Shown here: piece by piece, positions 26,182 through 34,516 of the stretch | Numbering within the stretch: position 1 is the stretch's first letter | Layout: the number at the start of each line of letters is the position of its first letter | Assembly: GCA_035293765.1 (NCBI GenBank) | Contig: DATGMF010000031.1 | Location: 28,536 to 92,535 of the forward strand | Direction of reading: 5' to 3' | Source of the DNA: DASRHT01 sp035293765 | GTDB lineage: Bacteria; Chloroflexota; Ktedonobacteria; Ktedonobacterales; Ktedonobacteraceae | Length of the DNA stretch: 64,000 nucleotides | The notes under the pieces: model-generated | Told to the model about the DNA's origin: nothing | The model's input: the letters and a program-made list of their open reading frames with translations, nothing else | Database searches by the model: none | Translations under genes and position numbers: made by a program

Positions 26182-27276
26182 TTATACTGTGTGCAATAAA
26201 TTACTGACAATTCTCGATGCGGCGCCTCCATCCCAGAGATCGGGTAAAAGGATGTTAGAGCGGCGTTCCCCATGAAGAACAGCAAATACGTGTGCTGCTA
26301 TCGTTGCTGGATCGCTGCCGACTAAGCGATTGGTTCCATAGTCTATAGAGTCCGTACGATGTGTGACATCAAGGCAGGTGAAGCAGGGAATACCTAGATA
26401 GGCCGTTTCATCTTGCATACCAGAAGAATCGGACAAAACGAATTTAGCGCCGCTCAATAGGGTCAAAAACTCGATATATCCTAGCCTTGAAAACCATAGC
26501 ACGTTGGGCATTGAGCGCAAATTCTGTTCAAGGCCAAAGTGTGAAAGGGCTTCAGTCGTCTCCTGATAGGCGAGGAAAACCAGCTTTGTTTGCTCCTGCG
26601 CCCTTCTAATCCCTTCTAGCAGAGCCTCAAGCCTGCTCTTCGATTCCAGGTTACGCTCTCTGTGGAATGAGCAAATACCATACGGCAGGTTCTGTAACCC
26701 CCATTCGGCGGGCAGGTCTTTTCTGACGTATGGAAGATGCAGCTTTAAGCAATCAATGATGGTATTCCCGACAAAGTATATCTTCTCTCTGGAATATCCT
26801 TCCGCGATTAAATTCTGTGTGCCTGTCTGAGAAGCAGCGAAAAGCCAGTGGCTGAATTTATCCGCTATTGTTCGATTGATTTCTTCCGTGTCCGAGAAAT
26901 CATGATTGCGCAGCCCTGCCTCTACATGGCCCAGAGGTATTTTCAGGCGCGCGGTACAGAGTGCGGCGGCTACCACAGCATTCAGATCCCCATATGTTAA
27001 TAAAATATCTGGGGTGAGCCTTGTAAGCGCCTTCGCAAGTTCATGCGCTGTTTCCTTGATGGTGTCTATATAGGAGGCATTGCGGCTGTCAATGCTCAAA
27101 ATAGCTGTGGGCGCGGGCAGTTGCAGTTCAGCGAAAAGGGCCATGCCGTGTGTTTTCATATACAGACCAACATCGATGATTGCGTGATCTACTCCTCTGT
27201 GCTGAAGTTCATAATGAATGGGCGCTAGCTTCATGAGATTAGCGGCCCCTCCCACCAGTGAGGCGATTTTTGGCAT
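26182..27276 (-). CDS. UDP-GlcNAc 2-epimerase-like protein (non-hydrolysing, WecB family)
   Basis: A 364-residue GT-B-fold protein of family length. Matching segments are GHVEAGLRNHDFSDTEEINR near 120, CSFHRERNLES near 205 (usual THRREN), and LSDSSGMQDETAYLGIPC near 290 (usual SDSGGxQEE), followed by the TDSIDYGTNRLVG nucleotide-binding segment. The N-terminal GTRPE motif is replaced by GGAANLMKLAPI, so substrate binding may differ from the classical UDP-GlcNAc/UDP-ManNAc enzyme. The ATG at 27276 has only a weak upstream AAAGG. It is the first gene of the minus-strand cluster, with an AT-rich upstream region and divergent from the methyltransferase gene. Confidence 0.83.
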   Translation of the reverse strand: MPKIASLVGGAANLMKLAPIHYELQHRGVDHAIIDVGLYMKTHGMALFAELQLPAPTAILSIDSRNASYIDTIKETAHELAKALTRLTPDILLTYGDLNAVVAAALCTARLKIPLGHVEAGLRNHDFSDTEEINRTIADKFSHWLFAASQTGTQNLIAEGYSREKIYFVGNTIIDCLKLHLPYVRKDLPAEWGLQNLPYGICSFHRERNLESKSRLEALLEGIRRAQEQTKLVFLAYQETTEALSHFGLEQNLRSMPNVLWFSRLGYIEFLTLLSGAKFVLSDSSGMQDETAYLGIPCFTCLDVTHRTDSIDYGTNRLVGSDPATIAAHVFAVLHGERRSNILLPDLWDGGAASRIVSNLLHTV

Positions 27277-27472
27277 AGACAGTGCATTGACCTTTCTGAA
27301 CTTTTTTGAACTTTTGCAACACCCATATATTTTAACAGAATAGAGTGCAAATGTGTATAATATTTGAAGAGACAGGTAAAAAAAGAAAAGACGCTCTTCC
27401 TCCGTGAAAATATTTAGCTCATCCTTTTGAAAAAAGTGTAAACAAAAATTTTTATGTATTTTTAATGCAATA

Positions 27473-27496
27473 TAGTATACAGATGCTGGTATACTA
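27473..27496 (+). promoter_or_regulatory. Palindromic operator candidate over extended -10 of methyltransferase gene
   Basis: TAGTATAC (27473-27480) and GTATACTA (27489-27496) form a perfect inverted repeat with an 8-base spacer. The right arm overlaps TGGTATACT (27487-27495), an extended -10 box, 42 bases before the methyltransferase ATG. A repressor bound here would block transcription of the plus-strand gene and possibly influence the divergent epimerase cluster. Confidence 0.55.
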
Positions 27497-27537
27497 CAAA
27501 GGTGTAGAATGGTAAAATCGCTTCGGGGGGATGCTTT

Positions 27538-28425
27538 ATGTCTTTTTTCTCACGTTTATGGCGCAACAGAAAGAGGGGAGATACAGCGCAGGTAGAGGCG
27601 GCGCCGGCAGAAGTTTCGCCAGCTAACGATCCGGTTCCATACGCTCTGCCTAAAGATCTACGAGAGATCAACCGCCTCGATTTTCAGCATTACATGCTGC
27701 GTTATGTGCTCCAGGGGAATTATCTGGCGCCGCTGGATGCGCAGGACCCCTTCCTGACGATGCTGGATGTCGGGTGTGGCAATGGGCGCTGGCTGTATGA
27801 GATGGCGCAACAGTTCCCTTCAGCTACGTTATTTGGCCTGGACCAGGCTCCTCTTCCTGCAACCCCATTTACGGCTTCTCGCTACTTCAAGTTTGTGCAG
27901 CATAATGTGCTCCAGCCGCTGCCATTTCCTGATGCCAGCTTTACTTATGTGCATCAACGCCTCTTAGTCCTCGCCATGCCGGTCAAGTTCTGGGCGCCTG
28001 AAGTCGCCGAACTAGTACGCGTCACACGCAGGGGAGGCTGGGTTGAACTGGTTGAATCCGATGGCTACTTCTCTAACTCTGGCCCGGCGACGCGTAAGCT
28101 TAACGAGTATGGTTATCTGGCTCTGAAGGAGCGTGGCATAGAGGTATTGCAGGTGCGCAACCTCAAACTGCTGCTGGAAAGCCACGGGTTACAGCATATC
28201 CAGTTTCAGCCTGTGAGCGTCCCGGTTGGGGCTTGGGGTGGGCGACTGGGACAGATGGCCCTCAGCAATGTCCAGGTGGCTACGGAAGGTCTGAAGCCAC
28301 TCCTGCTAAAATCTTCCGGTCTTACCCCTGCCGCATTGGATGGACTATTACAACAAGTCTACGAAGAGTTTGAGCGCAACAACAGCAGCATGCAATTTTT
28401 TGTCGTCTGCGGCCAGCGCCCCTGA
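27538..28425 (+). CDS. Class I SAM-dependent methyltransferase
   Basis: A 295-residue protein. Motif I is LDVGCGNGRWLYEMAQQF near residue 79, the acidic residue after beta-2 is in LFGLDQAP, and a post-I segment follows in FPDASFTYVHQRLLVLAMP. The fold is complete and has a C-terminal extension of about 90 residues. The N-terminal 45 residues are basic and low in hydrophobicity. It belongs to the broad Methyltransf_25 group; the substrate (small molecule or lipid) is unknown. GGGGGGA lies seven bases upstream of the ATG, and the gene begins just after a strong palindrome at 27473-27496. It is convergent with the oxidase gene, leaving five bases between the stops. Confidence 0.88.
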   Translation: MSFFSRLWRNRKRGDTAQVEAAPAEVSPANDPVPYALPKDLREINRLDFQHYMLRYVLQGNYLAPLDAQDPFLTMLDVGCGNGRWLYEMAQQFPSATLFGLDQAPLPATPFTASRYFKFVQHNVLQPLPFPDASFTYVHQRLLVLAMPVKFWAPEVAELVRVTRRGGWVELVESDGYFSNSGPATRKLNEYGYLALKERGIEVLQVRNLKLLLESHGLQHIQFQPVSVPVGAWGGRLGQMALSNVQVATEGLKPLLLKSSGLTPAALDGLLQQVYEEFERNNSSMQFFVVCGQRP

Positions 28426-28430
28426 CCTCC

Positions 28431-29597
28431 TCATCTCACCCCAAATTGGAACGCTTTAATCTGCTCTTGCGGAAAACCCGCGATCCTGGACGGGCTGAGT
28501 CCATCCAGTTCGGGTACTGCATGACCGGTGAGCTGGTCGGCGACGGCCCGACCGACGGCGGGCGAGATGGCGAAGCCGTGTCCACAAAAAGCCAGGGCCA
28601 GCGTCAGATTGGCAAGTTCGGGCGCGGGACCGATGAAGGGGATGTCATCGATGCTTCCTGCTTCGAGTCCGCACCAGGCTTGCGCTATTGCCTGCTGTGC
28701 GACGGCGGGTACGACCGCACAGGCGTTTTGCCAGTTGCCCTCGATGCTTGTCGCGCGCGTCGTACAGGCGAGCCTATCAGGCGCGGGGTCGCCGGGCCAG
28801 CCGCCTCCCAGGAAGAAGGCGCCGTTGGGGAGTTGTTTGAGCGAAAGGGCGCGCCCGACGGTACCCAGCACCGGCTCTAAAAGGCGCGAGGGGGCGGGGG
28901 TTGAGAGCAGCATTTGCAGTGCAAGCGTTTTGATTGGCAAGGAAAGACCAACTCCGGCAGCCAGTTCATCGCTCCAGGCGCCCGCAGCCAGGACGACCTG
29001 AGCTGCTGCAACGGGACCGCGCTCCGTCTCAATGCCCGTGACCCGCTGCCCCGAGACCAGCAAATGCTTGACGATGGTACGTTGCCAGTATGTTGCGCCA
29101 TGACGCTGTGCAGCGGCGGCGAAAGCACGCGTCGTAAGCGGCGGGTCAGCTTGACCATCGGCAGGACTGTAGCTGGAGGCGCGGATATGGGCGTCCAGGG
29201 CCGGGGCAATTTCATGCGTGGCCTTGTGATCTAGCAGGCGGACATCATGGAAGCCGAGGGCGTGTTGCTCACGAACAAAATCGACCAGTTGCGCCGCTTC
29301 CTCGTCGTTCTCGGCCAGCAGCAGATTGCCGCCCTGTCGATAATGCAGATCCGCTTCCAGCTCCTCCGAGAGGCCAGGCCAGCGCGCAATAGCCTCACTG
29401 GCTAGCTGCGCCTCAGCAGGATGGCGACCCTGGCGACGCACGCCGCCCGCGCTGGCCCAGGAAGCGACAGGAGCAGCAGCGATATCACCTCGCTCTATCA
29501 CCAGGACGCGCGGGCCCATACGGGCGAGATGGTAGGCAATCGAGTTGCCGATGACCCCCGCGCCAACAATTACAACATCAGGAGAAGACATGCTCAT
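28431..29597 (-). CDS. FAD-dependent oxidoreductase (DAO / glycine-sarcosine oxidase family)
   Basis: A 388-residue cytoplasmic flavoenzyme. The N-terminal dinucleotide fold reads VVIVGAGVIGNSIAYHLARMG with the acidic residue of beta-2 in VLVIERGD. Further family segments are ASWASAGGVRRQGRHPAE near 47, QVVLAAGAWSDELA near 205 and the C-terminal FAD-contact LALAFCGHGFAISPAVG near 340. It probably oxidises an N-substituted or D-amino acid, or a related amine, with release of H2O2. GAGGAAGG precedes the ATG at 29597 by ten bases; an ATG at 29591 is also possible. No partner gene is evident. Confidence 0.9.
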   Translation of the reverse strand: MSMSSPDVVIVGAGVIGNSIAYHLARMGPRVLVIERGDIAAAPVASWASAGGVRRQGRHPAEAQLASEAIARWPGLSEELEADLHYRQGGNLLLAENDEEAAQLVDFVREQHALGFHDVRLLDHKATHEIAPALDAHIRASSYSPADGQADPPLTTRAFAAAAQRHGATYWQRTIVKHLLVSGQRVTGIETERGPVAAAQVVLAAGAWSDELAAGVGLSLPIKTLALQMLLSTPAPSRLLEPVLGTVGRALSLKQLPNGAFFLGGGWPGDPAPDRLACTTRATSIEGNWQNACAVVPAVAQQAIAQAWCGLEAGSIDDIPFIGPAPELANLTLALAFCGHGFAISPAVGRAVADQLTGHAVPELDGLSPSRIAGFPQEQIKAFQFGVR

Positions 29598-29771
29598 TTT
29601 TCAAATACCTTCCTCTGGATCTGCAGTGGTGCTACATCACCTGCATATAGTTTGAGTGTCGCATAGCTGAGAAAGAAATGCAAATGGGCCGTACCTCTTC
29701 ACATACGAGGAGAACGCGATCTGATGTCGGAGGCCCTTGCGTTTTCTCAATATCTCTGGTATCATATGTTA

Positions 29772-29795
29772 TATAATCGATACGGTCTGGTATCG
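29772..29795 (+). promoter_or_regulatory. Promoter -10 and operator candidate of tetR-P450 unit
   Basis: A TATAAT box at 29772-29777 is followed directly by CGATAC (29778-29783) and GTATCG (29790-29795), a perfect inverted repeat with a 6-base spacer. TCTGGTATC-type half sites recur at about 29754 and 29786. The position between -10 and the TetR start at 29840 is typical for autorepression by a TetR protein. Confidence 0.55.
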
Positions 29796-29839
29796 TATCG
29801 AAATAGAACTCTTCCTGGCAGGAGGAGAGAGGAAGGACA

Positions 29840-30472
29840 ATGGCCCCATCTGGCGCTGAACAAACAACGCGCAAGCCTGGGCGTCCACGCAGTTCACAGG
29901 CCCATCAGGCCATTCTGGAGGCCACATTGGCCCTGTTCGTTGAAGAGGGTCTCCAGGGCCTGAGCATGGAAGCGATTGCGGAGCGCGCTGGCGTTGGCAA
30001 AACGACAATCTATCGCCGCTGGTCTTCGAAAGAAGCGGTGATCAAAGATGCCTTTGATCTCTTACGCGCTGGCAAGCCTCTCCCGAACACGGGCAATATT
30101 CGTGATGATTTGCTCGTTCTCGCAAGAGAGTCGCGGGAGGTCTTCTGCCACAATCCCTTCATGGCGCAGTTGATGACCAGGATGATCGCGGAACTCAAAA
30201 CGACGCCGGAGATCTATCGCGCATTTCACCGTCATCTGATTGTGCCACGATTAGAGCAGTTTCTGCATATTATCGAAGGCGCTCAAGAGCGAGGCGAAGT
30301 GCGCCCAGAATTAGATGCGATGTTCGTCATCTCTCTGGTTTTTACCACGCTGGTATATGGTCCTCTGTTCAGCGAGTTGATTGATCCAGATGCCCGGCAC
30401 TTCTACGAACCAGAAGTAGCTGTTGACGCGCTTTTACGCGGCATCGGGACGCCATCCTTAGAGCAACGCTGA
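29840..30472 (+). CDS. TetR/AcrR-family transcriptional regulator
   Basis: A 210-residue repressor-type regulator. The N-terminal TetR helix-turn-helix spans about 22-68, with AILEATLALFVEEGLQGLSM, IAERAGVGKTTIYRRWSSKE and its recognition helix. The C-terminal part is helical, of TetR_C_16/AcrR-like type, and would bind a ligand. A GGAGAGAGGAAGG region precedes the ATG. A palindrome at 29778-29795 sits between the -10 box and the start, so autorepression is likely. The P450 gene on the same strand 123 bases downstream is the natural target, suggesting substrate-induced monooxygenation. Confidence 0.93.
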   Translation: MAPSGAEQTTRKPGRPRSSQAHQAILEATLALFVEEGLQGLSMEAIAERAGVGKTTIYRRWSSKEAVIKDAFDLLRAGKPLPNTGNIRDDLLVLARESREVFCHNPFMAQLMTRMIAELKTTPEIYRAFHRHLIVPRLEQFLHIIEGAQERGEVRPELDAMFVISLVFTTLVYGPLFSELIDPDARHFYEPEVAVDALLRGIGTPSLEQR

Positions 30473-30595
30473 TGACGTGAGAACAACGAGAAACAAATGA
30501 GATATAGGCGGATCGCCTCTTTCCCGTTGCTTTCATGAGGGTCTTTTGCAAGATACATTAACAATAGCAGCATGCATGAAAGGAAGTATCATCTT

Positions 30596-31810
30596 ATGAA
30601 GGAAATCACCTTCGCCGATTTGCTCTCGCAAGCAACAAAACGCGATCTCGTCGCCTTCTCGACCCATCTTCGTGAGCAGGGGCCACTGGTCCGGTGTAGT
30701 AATCCCTTTGGAACAGGAAACACCTGGATTGTGACCACCTATGAGGATGCTCTCGCGCTGCTGAAAGATGCGCGGTTCGTCAAGGACCAGCGCAAAGTTT
30801 TCTCAGAGCAAGATGTGCGACAAACAAACGATGTGGTGCGTCGTTTCCTCATGTTTCGGCACGATATGTTGACCTCTGATCCGCCTGATCATACTCGTTT
30901 GCGCGGCCTGGTCTCCAAAGCGTTCACGCCTCGCATGATTGAGCAGTTGCGCCCACGCATTGAGCAGATTGCCGACGAGCTGTTGCGTGCCATGTCTGCT
31001 CAGGGCACGATGGATCTCATCGCTGACTTTGCCTTCCCATTGCCCATCACGGTAATTTGCGAGCTTCTGGGTATCCCCAAAGAAGATCGCCAGCAGTTTC
31101 GTGCCTGGTCGCAGCTAATTGTGGTCGGCCCGCTGGGGCCGCAGCCCGATCAGGCCCTGGCAGCCCTGGAGGAGTTTATTCAATACATCAAGCGCCTGCT
31201 GGCCGACAAGCGAAGCCATCCCGGCAACGATCTAACGAGCGGCCTGGTACAGGTAGAGGAGCAAGGGGATAGGTTGAGCGAGGATGAGTTGATTTCTATG
31301 GTCTGGCTGCTCATTATCGCCGGACACGAGACAACCGTCAATCTCATCGGCAATAGCATGCTGGCGTTGTTGCGGCATCCTCAGCAGTTGGAGTTGCTGC
31401 GCGCCAATCCTTCTCTGCTGCCCTCCGCCGTCGAGGAGCTATTGCGCTATACCGCTCCGGTAAGTCTCTCCACGCCGCGCTGGGCGAGCGAAGATGTTGT
31501 GATACACGATCAGGTGATTCGCAAAGGGGAAACGGTGTTCGTCTCCCTCATTGCGGCGGATACTGATCCTGCTCAGTTCCCTGATCCCACGCGACTGGAT
31601 GTTACACGACAGGAGAATCAGCATGTCGCCTTCGGCAAGGGCATCCACTATTGCCTGGGCGCACCACTGGCGCGGCTGGAGGGTCAGATTGCAATCGGTA
31701 TGCTGCTGCAACGCTTTCCTCATCTGCGCTTAGCGCAAGAGCCGGAACAACTGATCTGGGGACAGAATCCGCTCTTACACGGTCTCACCAGCTTGCCTGT
31801 AGCGTTTTAA
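30596..31810 (+). CDS. Cytochrome P450 no. 2
   Basis: A 404-residue class I P450. The ATG at 30596 is preferred to one at 30572 because AAAGGAAG lies nine bases before it. Elements: FRHDMLTSDPPDHTRLRGLV (C-helix region), I-helix IIAGHETTVN, ExxR in EELLRYTAP, and the heme loop FGKGIHYCLGAPLAR with ligand C353. It resembles CYP107-type enzymes that hydroxylate macrolide-like or fatty-acid-like molecules. It follows the TetR gene and is probably controlled by it. Redox partners are not adjacent on this strand. Confidence 0.93.
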   Translation: MKEITFADLLSQATKRDLVAFSTHLREQGPLVRCSNPFGTGNTWIVTTYEDALALLKDARFVKDQRKVFSEQDVRQTNDVVRRFLMFRHDMLTSDPPDHTRLRGLVSKAFTPRMIEQLRPRIEQIADELLRAMSAQGTMDLIADFAFPLPITVICELLGIPKEDRQQFRAWSQLIVVGPLGPQPDQALAALEEFIQYIKRLLADKRSHPGNDLTSGLVQVEEQGDRLSEDELISMVWLLIIAGHETTVNLIGNSMLALLRHPQQLELLRANPSLLPSAVEELLRYTAPVSLSTPRWASEDVVIHDQVIRKGETVFVSLIAADTDPAQFPDPTRLDVTRQENQHVAFGKGIHYCLGAPLARLEGQIAIGMLLQRFPHLRLAQEPEQLIWGQNPLLHGLTSLPVAF

Positions 31811-31829
31811 AAACCGGTGCGCGCAGGAG

Positions 31830-32078
31830 TCACGATTTCTGGGCAACTTTTTTGAGATACCTGACCAGCCTGGAGAGCTGTTTGCGCGCAAGGCCGGGTC
31901 GGGATGAATGCTTGTCGCCGTAGCGTTCCCGATTGTAAGCAGTGATCAGATCAGTCAGCGAGGCTACCGTGGATCGAGCGGTGGCCTCGTCTGGCGCTGA
32001 GGCGATTCCATGAGGGGATATAGGCAAGGCATCTGGCGAGGTTTTTACTGCACCTGTTCGATCATGCGCGCCAGCCAT
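31830..32078 (-). CDS. Possible small basic protein downstream of padR
   Basis: An 82-residue reading frame that would overlap the end of the PadR gene by 34 bases. It has no recognisable domain. The last 45 residues (LITAYNRERYGDKHSSRPGL onward) are basic and predicted helical, which looks protein-like, while the first 20 residues merely reflect the PadR frame. A later TTG start would remove the overlap. It may be the last gene of the PadR transcript, or chance. Confidence 0.35.
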   Translation of the reverse strand: MAGAHDRTGAVKTSPDALPISPHGIASAPDEATARSTVASLTDLITAYNRERYGDKHSSRPGLARKQLSRLVRYLKKVAQKS

Positions 32079-32572
32079 TCAAGTTCCGCACATATTCTTT
32101 GAACATTGAATGCATTTAATTTCTCGACATAGGGCTGTACTTTGCCCACAATGGGGGAATCAAGGTATTTCTGGTAACGTCCCTCGTCCTGGAAACGGGA
32201 CTGGAGGACCTGCATACGCGTTTGCAGGATCTTCACGCGATCCTCAGGTTCCAGGAAGCCGAAGAGGGCGAAACGCACGTAGAATTCCAGATCGTTGCGT
32301 GCGATCTCGTGCGGGAAGTCGCGCAGCATCGCGCGCAGTTCAGCCAGACCAAGAGCCGTCAAACGATAGATGTGACGATCAGGCTTTCCTGGTTGCTCAA
32401 TCGCTTCGCGCCGCACCGCACCTATCTCCTCAAAGCGCCGTAATGCTGGATAAAGCTGGTTATGGTGCAGCGTCACCAGTCCGCCTAATGTCTGGTCGTA
32501 CGCCTTCTTTATCTCATAGCCATGCATTGGGCGCGAAAGGAGCGCGGCAAGTATAAGCATATCGGCAAGCAT
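32045..32572 (-). CDS. PadR-family transcriptional regulator
   Basis: A 175-residue regulator. The winged helix (about 1-85) begins MLADMLILAALLSRPMHGYE and includes HHNQLYPALRRFEEIGAV and GKPDRHIYRLTALG, the standard PadR recognition helix and wing. The C-terminal half (about 95-175) is the Vir_act_alpha_C helical region used for dimerisation. PadR proteins usually repress genes for stress or small-molecule handling. The gene lies 203 bases downstream of the P450 no. 3 gene on the same strand. A long palindrome ahead of the ferredoxin-P450 genes (34412-34445) has ATGT/ACAT half sites, which PadR proteins often use, so control of that unit is plausible. Confidence 0.92.
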   Translation of the reverse strand: MLADMLILAALLSRPMHGYEIKKAYDQTLGGLVTLHHNQLYPALRRFEEIGAVRREAIEQPGKPDRHIYRLTALGLAELRAMLRDFPHEIARNDLEFYVRFALFGFLEPEDRVKILQTRMQVLQSRFQDEGRYQKYLDSPIVGKVQPYVEKLNAFNVQRICAELEWLARMIEQVQ

Positions 32573-32775
32573 ATCCGTCCATCCACAATCTATTCTACAA
32601 AAAGAGCAAGAAAGACCGCGCTAGCCTTTCTAGAGCGTTGAGTTCGTTTTGCCTGACGATAGCGGGCAAAATCTGTGGGCAGCTTGTAAGCTCATGGTAA
32701 GCTTGCGCAGTCTTTCGCTACAAACCTCAGATCTACTCTCTTTGCGCGAGCAGAAATACCGGCAATGGCGAACGG

Positions 32776-34026
32776 CTACCAGACCACCGGCAAATGAGCC
32801 GGGCCAATGGTTGACCCGTCGTCTGAACGCCAGGGCACTTCAGATGGCGCAACCGCCAGACGAATGTTGGGCAGGCGCTTGAGCAGAGTGGTCCAGAGAA
32901 CCTGCATCTCCATGCGCGCCAACTGCTGACCCAGGCAGGCGTGGATGCCGCGACCAAAGCTGAGAATAGGATTTGGCGTGCGATCAAAATTCACCACATC
33001 TGGATCGGGGAAAACCTCTGGATCTCTGTTGCCGGTGAGGAAGGACAGCATCAGCACTTCGCCCGGCTGGACACGGACGCCGCTGAACTCGATCTCCTCG
33101 CGAACAATACGTGGCCGAGCGCCTGAACCCAGCAGCGTGGTGCGCATAATCTCCTCGATAGCAGATGCCATTGCCTCTTCGTCATCGACGCGCGCTTTCA
33201 ACTGTTCCAGCAGGTCCGGGCGCTGGAACAGCACGAAAGCGGAATTGGTAAAGCTCGTGCTGGTCGTCTCAAAACCGGCTGCGATCAACCCGAGCCCGAA
33301 CGAGAGCATCTCCTGCTCAGTCAGCACCTCATCGCCCTGTTCGCGGTTCTTCACCAGCAGGCCCAGGACGGTATCGCTCGGATTGGCCCGCTCCTTCTCG
33401 ATCAGGGGCATGATATAGCGCACCATTTTCGCCCAGCGCTCCTGCAACTCTTCTGAGGTAGCAGTGCGTGAGAGCAGGTCGCGCCCCCATTCGCGGAAAA
33501 GCTTCTCGTCTTCATAGGGAATGCCCAGCAGTTCGCAAATGACGACCATCGGCGTCTTGATCGCGTAGTCCTCATAGAGATCCGCTGGTGGCCCCTTGCG
33601 CTCCATCTCGTCGATTAACCGATTGGTCAGCGCGATCACCCCCGGGCGCATCTCGTTGGCGTGCTTGACGGTGAAAGCCTGCGTGACCAGGCGACGAATC
33701 TGGTTGTGGCGCTCAGGCGTCACGGTAAATAGCGAACCCTCGCGCGTCTGGGAGGCAACTTCCTGGCGCGGCACTTCGCCGTCTGAACTCAGAATGGTGC
33801 CGCAGCGTCGCGCGTCATTGGCCGCCTTCGTTACATCTGCGTGGCGGGTCAATAGCAGCGCCTCGCCGCCATATGGCATCTTCACGCGCGCTACCGGACA
33901 CTTTGCTTGCAACTCCTTATACTCTTTGGGCATTTCCAGACTGTGATCGGCCAGCGGAAACGGGAAATGGAGCGGCGCTTCCTGTACACCCTGCTCCTGG
34001 ACGTTTACGCCCTGTTCGTTGCTCAT
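32776..34026 (-). CDS. Cytochrome P450 no. 3
   Basis: A 416-residue class I P450. The ATG at 34026 is chosen; a TTG at 34044 would place the only GGAG inside the coding region. Elements: I-helix GLIAAGFETTSTS, ExxR in EEIMRTTLL, and heme loop FGRGIHACLGQQLAR with ligand C364. It belongs to the CYP105-like group commonly fed by a 3Fe-4S ferredoxin. Such a ferredoxin gene lies upstream at 34150-34392 on the same strand, 123 bases away, giving a natural electron-transfer pair. The substrate is unknown. Confidence 0.93.
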   Translation of the reverse strand: MSNEQGVNVQEQGVQEAPLHFPFPLADHSLEMPKEYKELQAKCPVARVKMPYGGEALLLTRHADVTKAANDARRCGTILSSDGEVPRQEVASQTREGSLFTVTPERHNQIRRLVTQAFTVKHANEMRPGVIALTNRLIDEMERKGPPADLYEDYAIKTPMVVICELLGIPYEDEKLFREWGRDLLSRTATSEELQERWAKMVRYIMPLIEKERANPSDTVLGLLVKNREQGDEVLTEQEMLSFGLGLIAAGFETTSTSFTNSAFVLFQRPDLLEQLKARVDDEEAMASAIEEIMRTTLLGSGARPRIVREEIEFSGVRVQPGEVLMLSFLTGNRDPEVFPDPDVVNFDRTPNPILSFGRGIHACLGQQLARMEMQVLWTTLLKRLPNIRLAVAPSEVPWRSDDGSTIGPAHLPVVW

Positions 34027-34149
34027 AATGGCTATCTGCTCCAATCTAGCATGTGTCTGTCTTTATCACTATCTCGCTGCAATGAGAGAATCTTCTCACT
34101 TGAGAGCGCCTGTTCCCCATGTAATGATGAACGCCACGCTCCCCATTGA

Positions 34150-34392
34150 TCAAACTGCCTGGTCATTTTCTATAACGACGAGCTCCGATTCGTTCGCTTC
34201 GTCCTCAATCGTGAAGACCTGGCCTGGACAGAGGTCTACAGCCTGCCGCACTTTTTTCAGCAGCGACAGAGCAGGTCGCTCGTTGAGAACATGAACGGTG
34301 CCATCGCTGTCTCGCTGATCAAAAACGTCGGAGCAGGCGAGCACACAGTTTCCGCCCGCAATACACTTCTGGGTATACGCGATCACGCGCAC
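34150..34392 (-). CDS. Small ferredoxin ([3Fe-4S] type), P450 partner
   Basis: An 80-residue single-cluster ferredoxin. Cysteines lie in CIAGGNCVLACSDVF (C10, C16, C20) and in VDLCPGQVF (C55). The residue expected to bind the fourth iron is Gly/Asn, as in [3Fe-4S] ferredoxins that serve CYP105-type P450s. The GTG start at 34392 is supported by an unusually good ribosome site, GGAGGTGATGAC, immediately upstream. It would pass electrons from a ferredoxin reductase, not encoded in this window, to the P450 encoded next. Confidence 0.92.
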   Translation of the reverse strand: MRVIAYTQKCIAGGNCVLACSDVFDQRDSDGTVHVLNERPALSLLKKVRQAVDLCPGQVFTIEDEANESELVVIENDQAV

Positions 34393-34411
34393 GTCATCAC
34401 CTCCTTTCTAA

Positions 34412-34445
34412 ATATGTTACGTTGACATAGGTAATGGTAACATAT
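34412..34445. promoter_or_regulatory. Inverted-repeat operator candidate upstream of ferredoxin-P450
   Basis: ATATGTTAC (34412-34420) and GTAACATAT (34437-34445) are exact reverse complements with a 16-base spacer, ending 20 bases before the ferredoxin start. The half sites contain ATGT and ACAT, as in many PadR operators. A padR gene lies at 32045-32572. Confidence 0.55.
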
Positions 34446-34516
34446 CACAGCGACAATCGACAAGGTGAGACGAAGAGGAGGTCGCTGCTAATTCCTGCTA
34501 AGCGCAGTGAGGCCGT

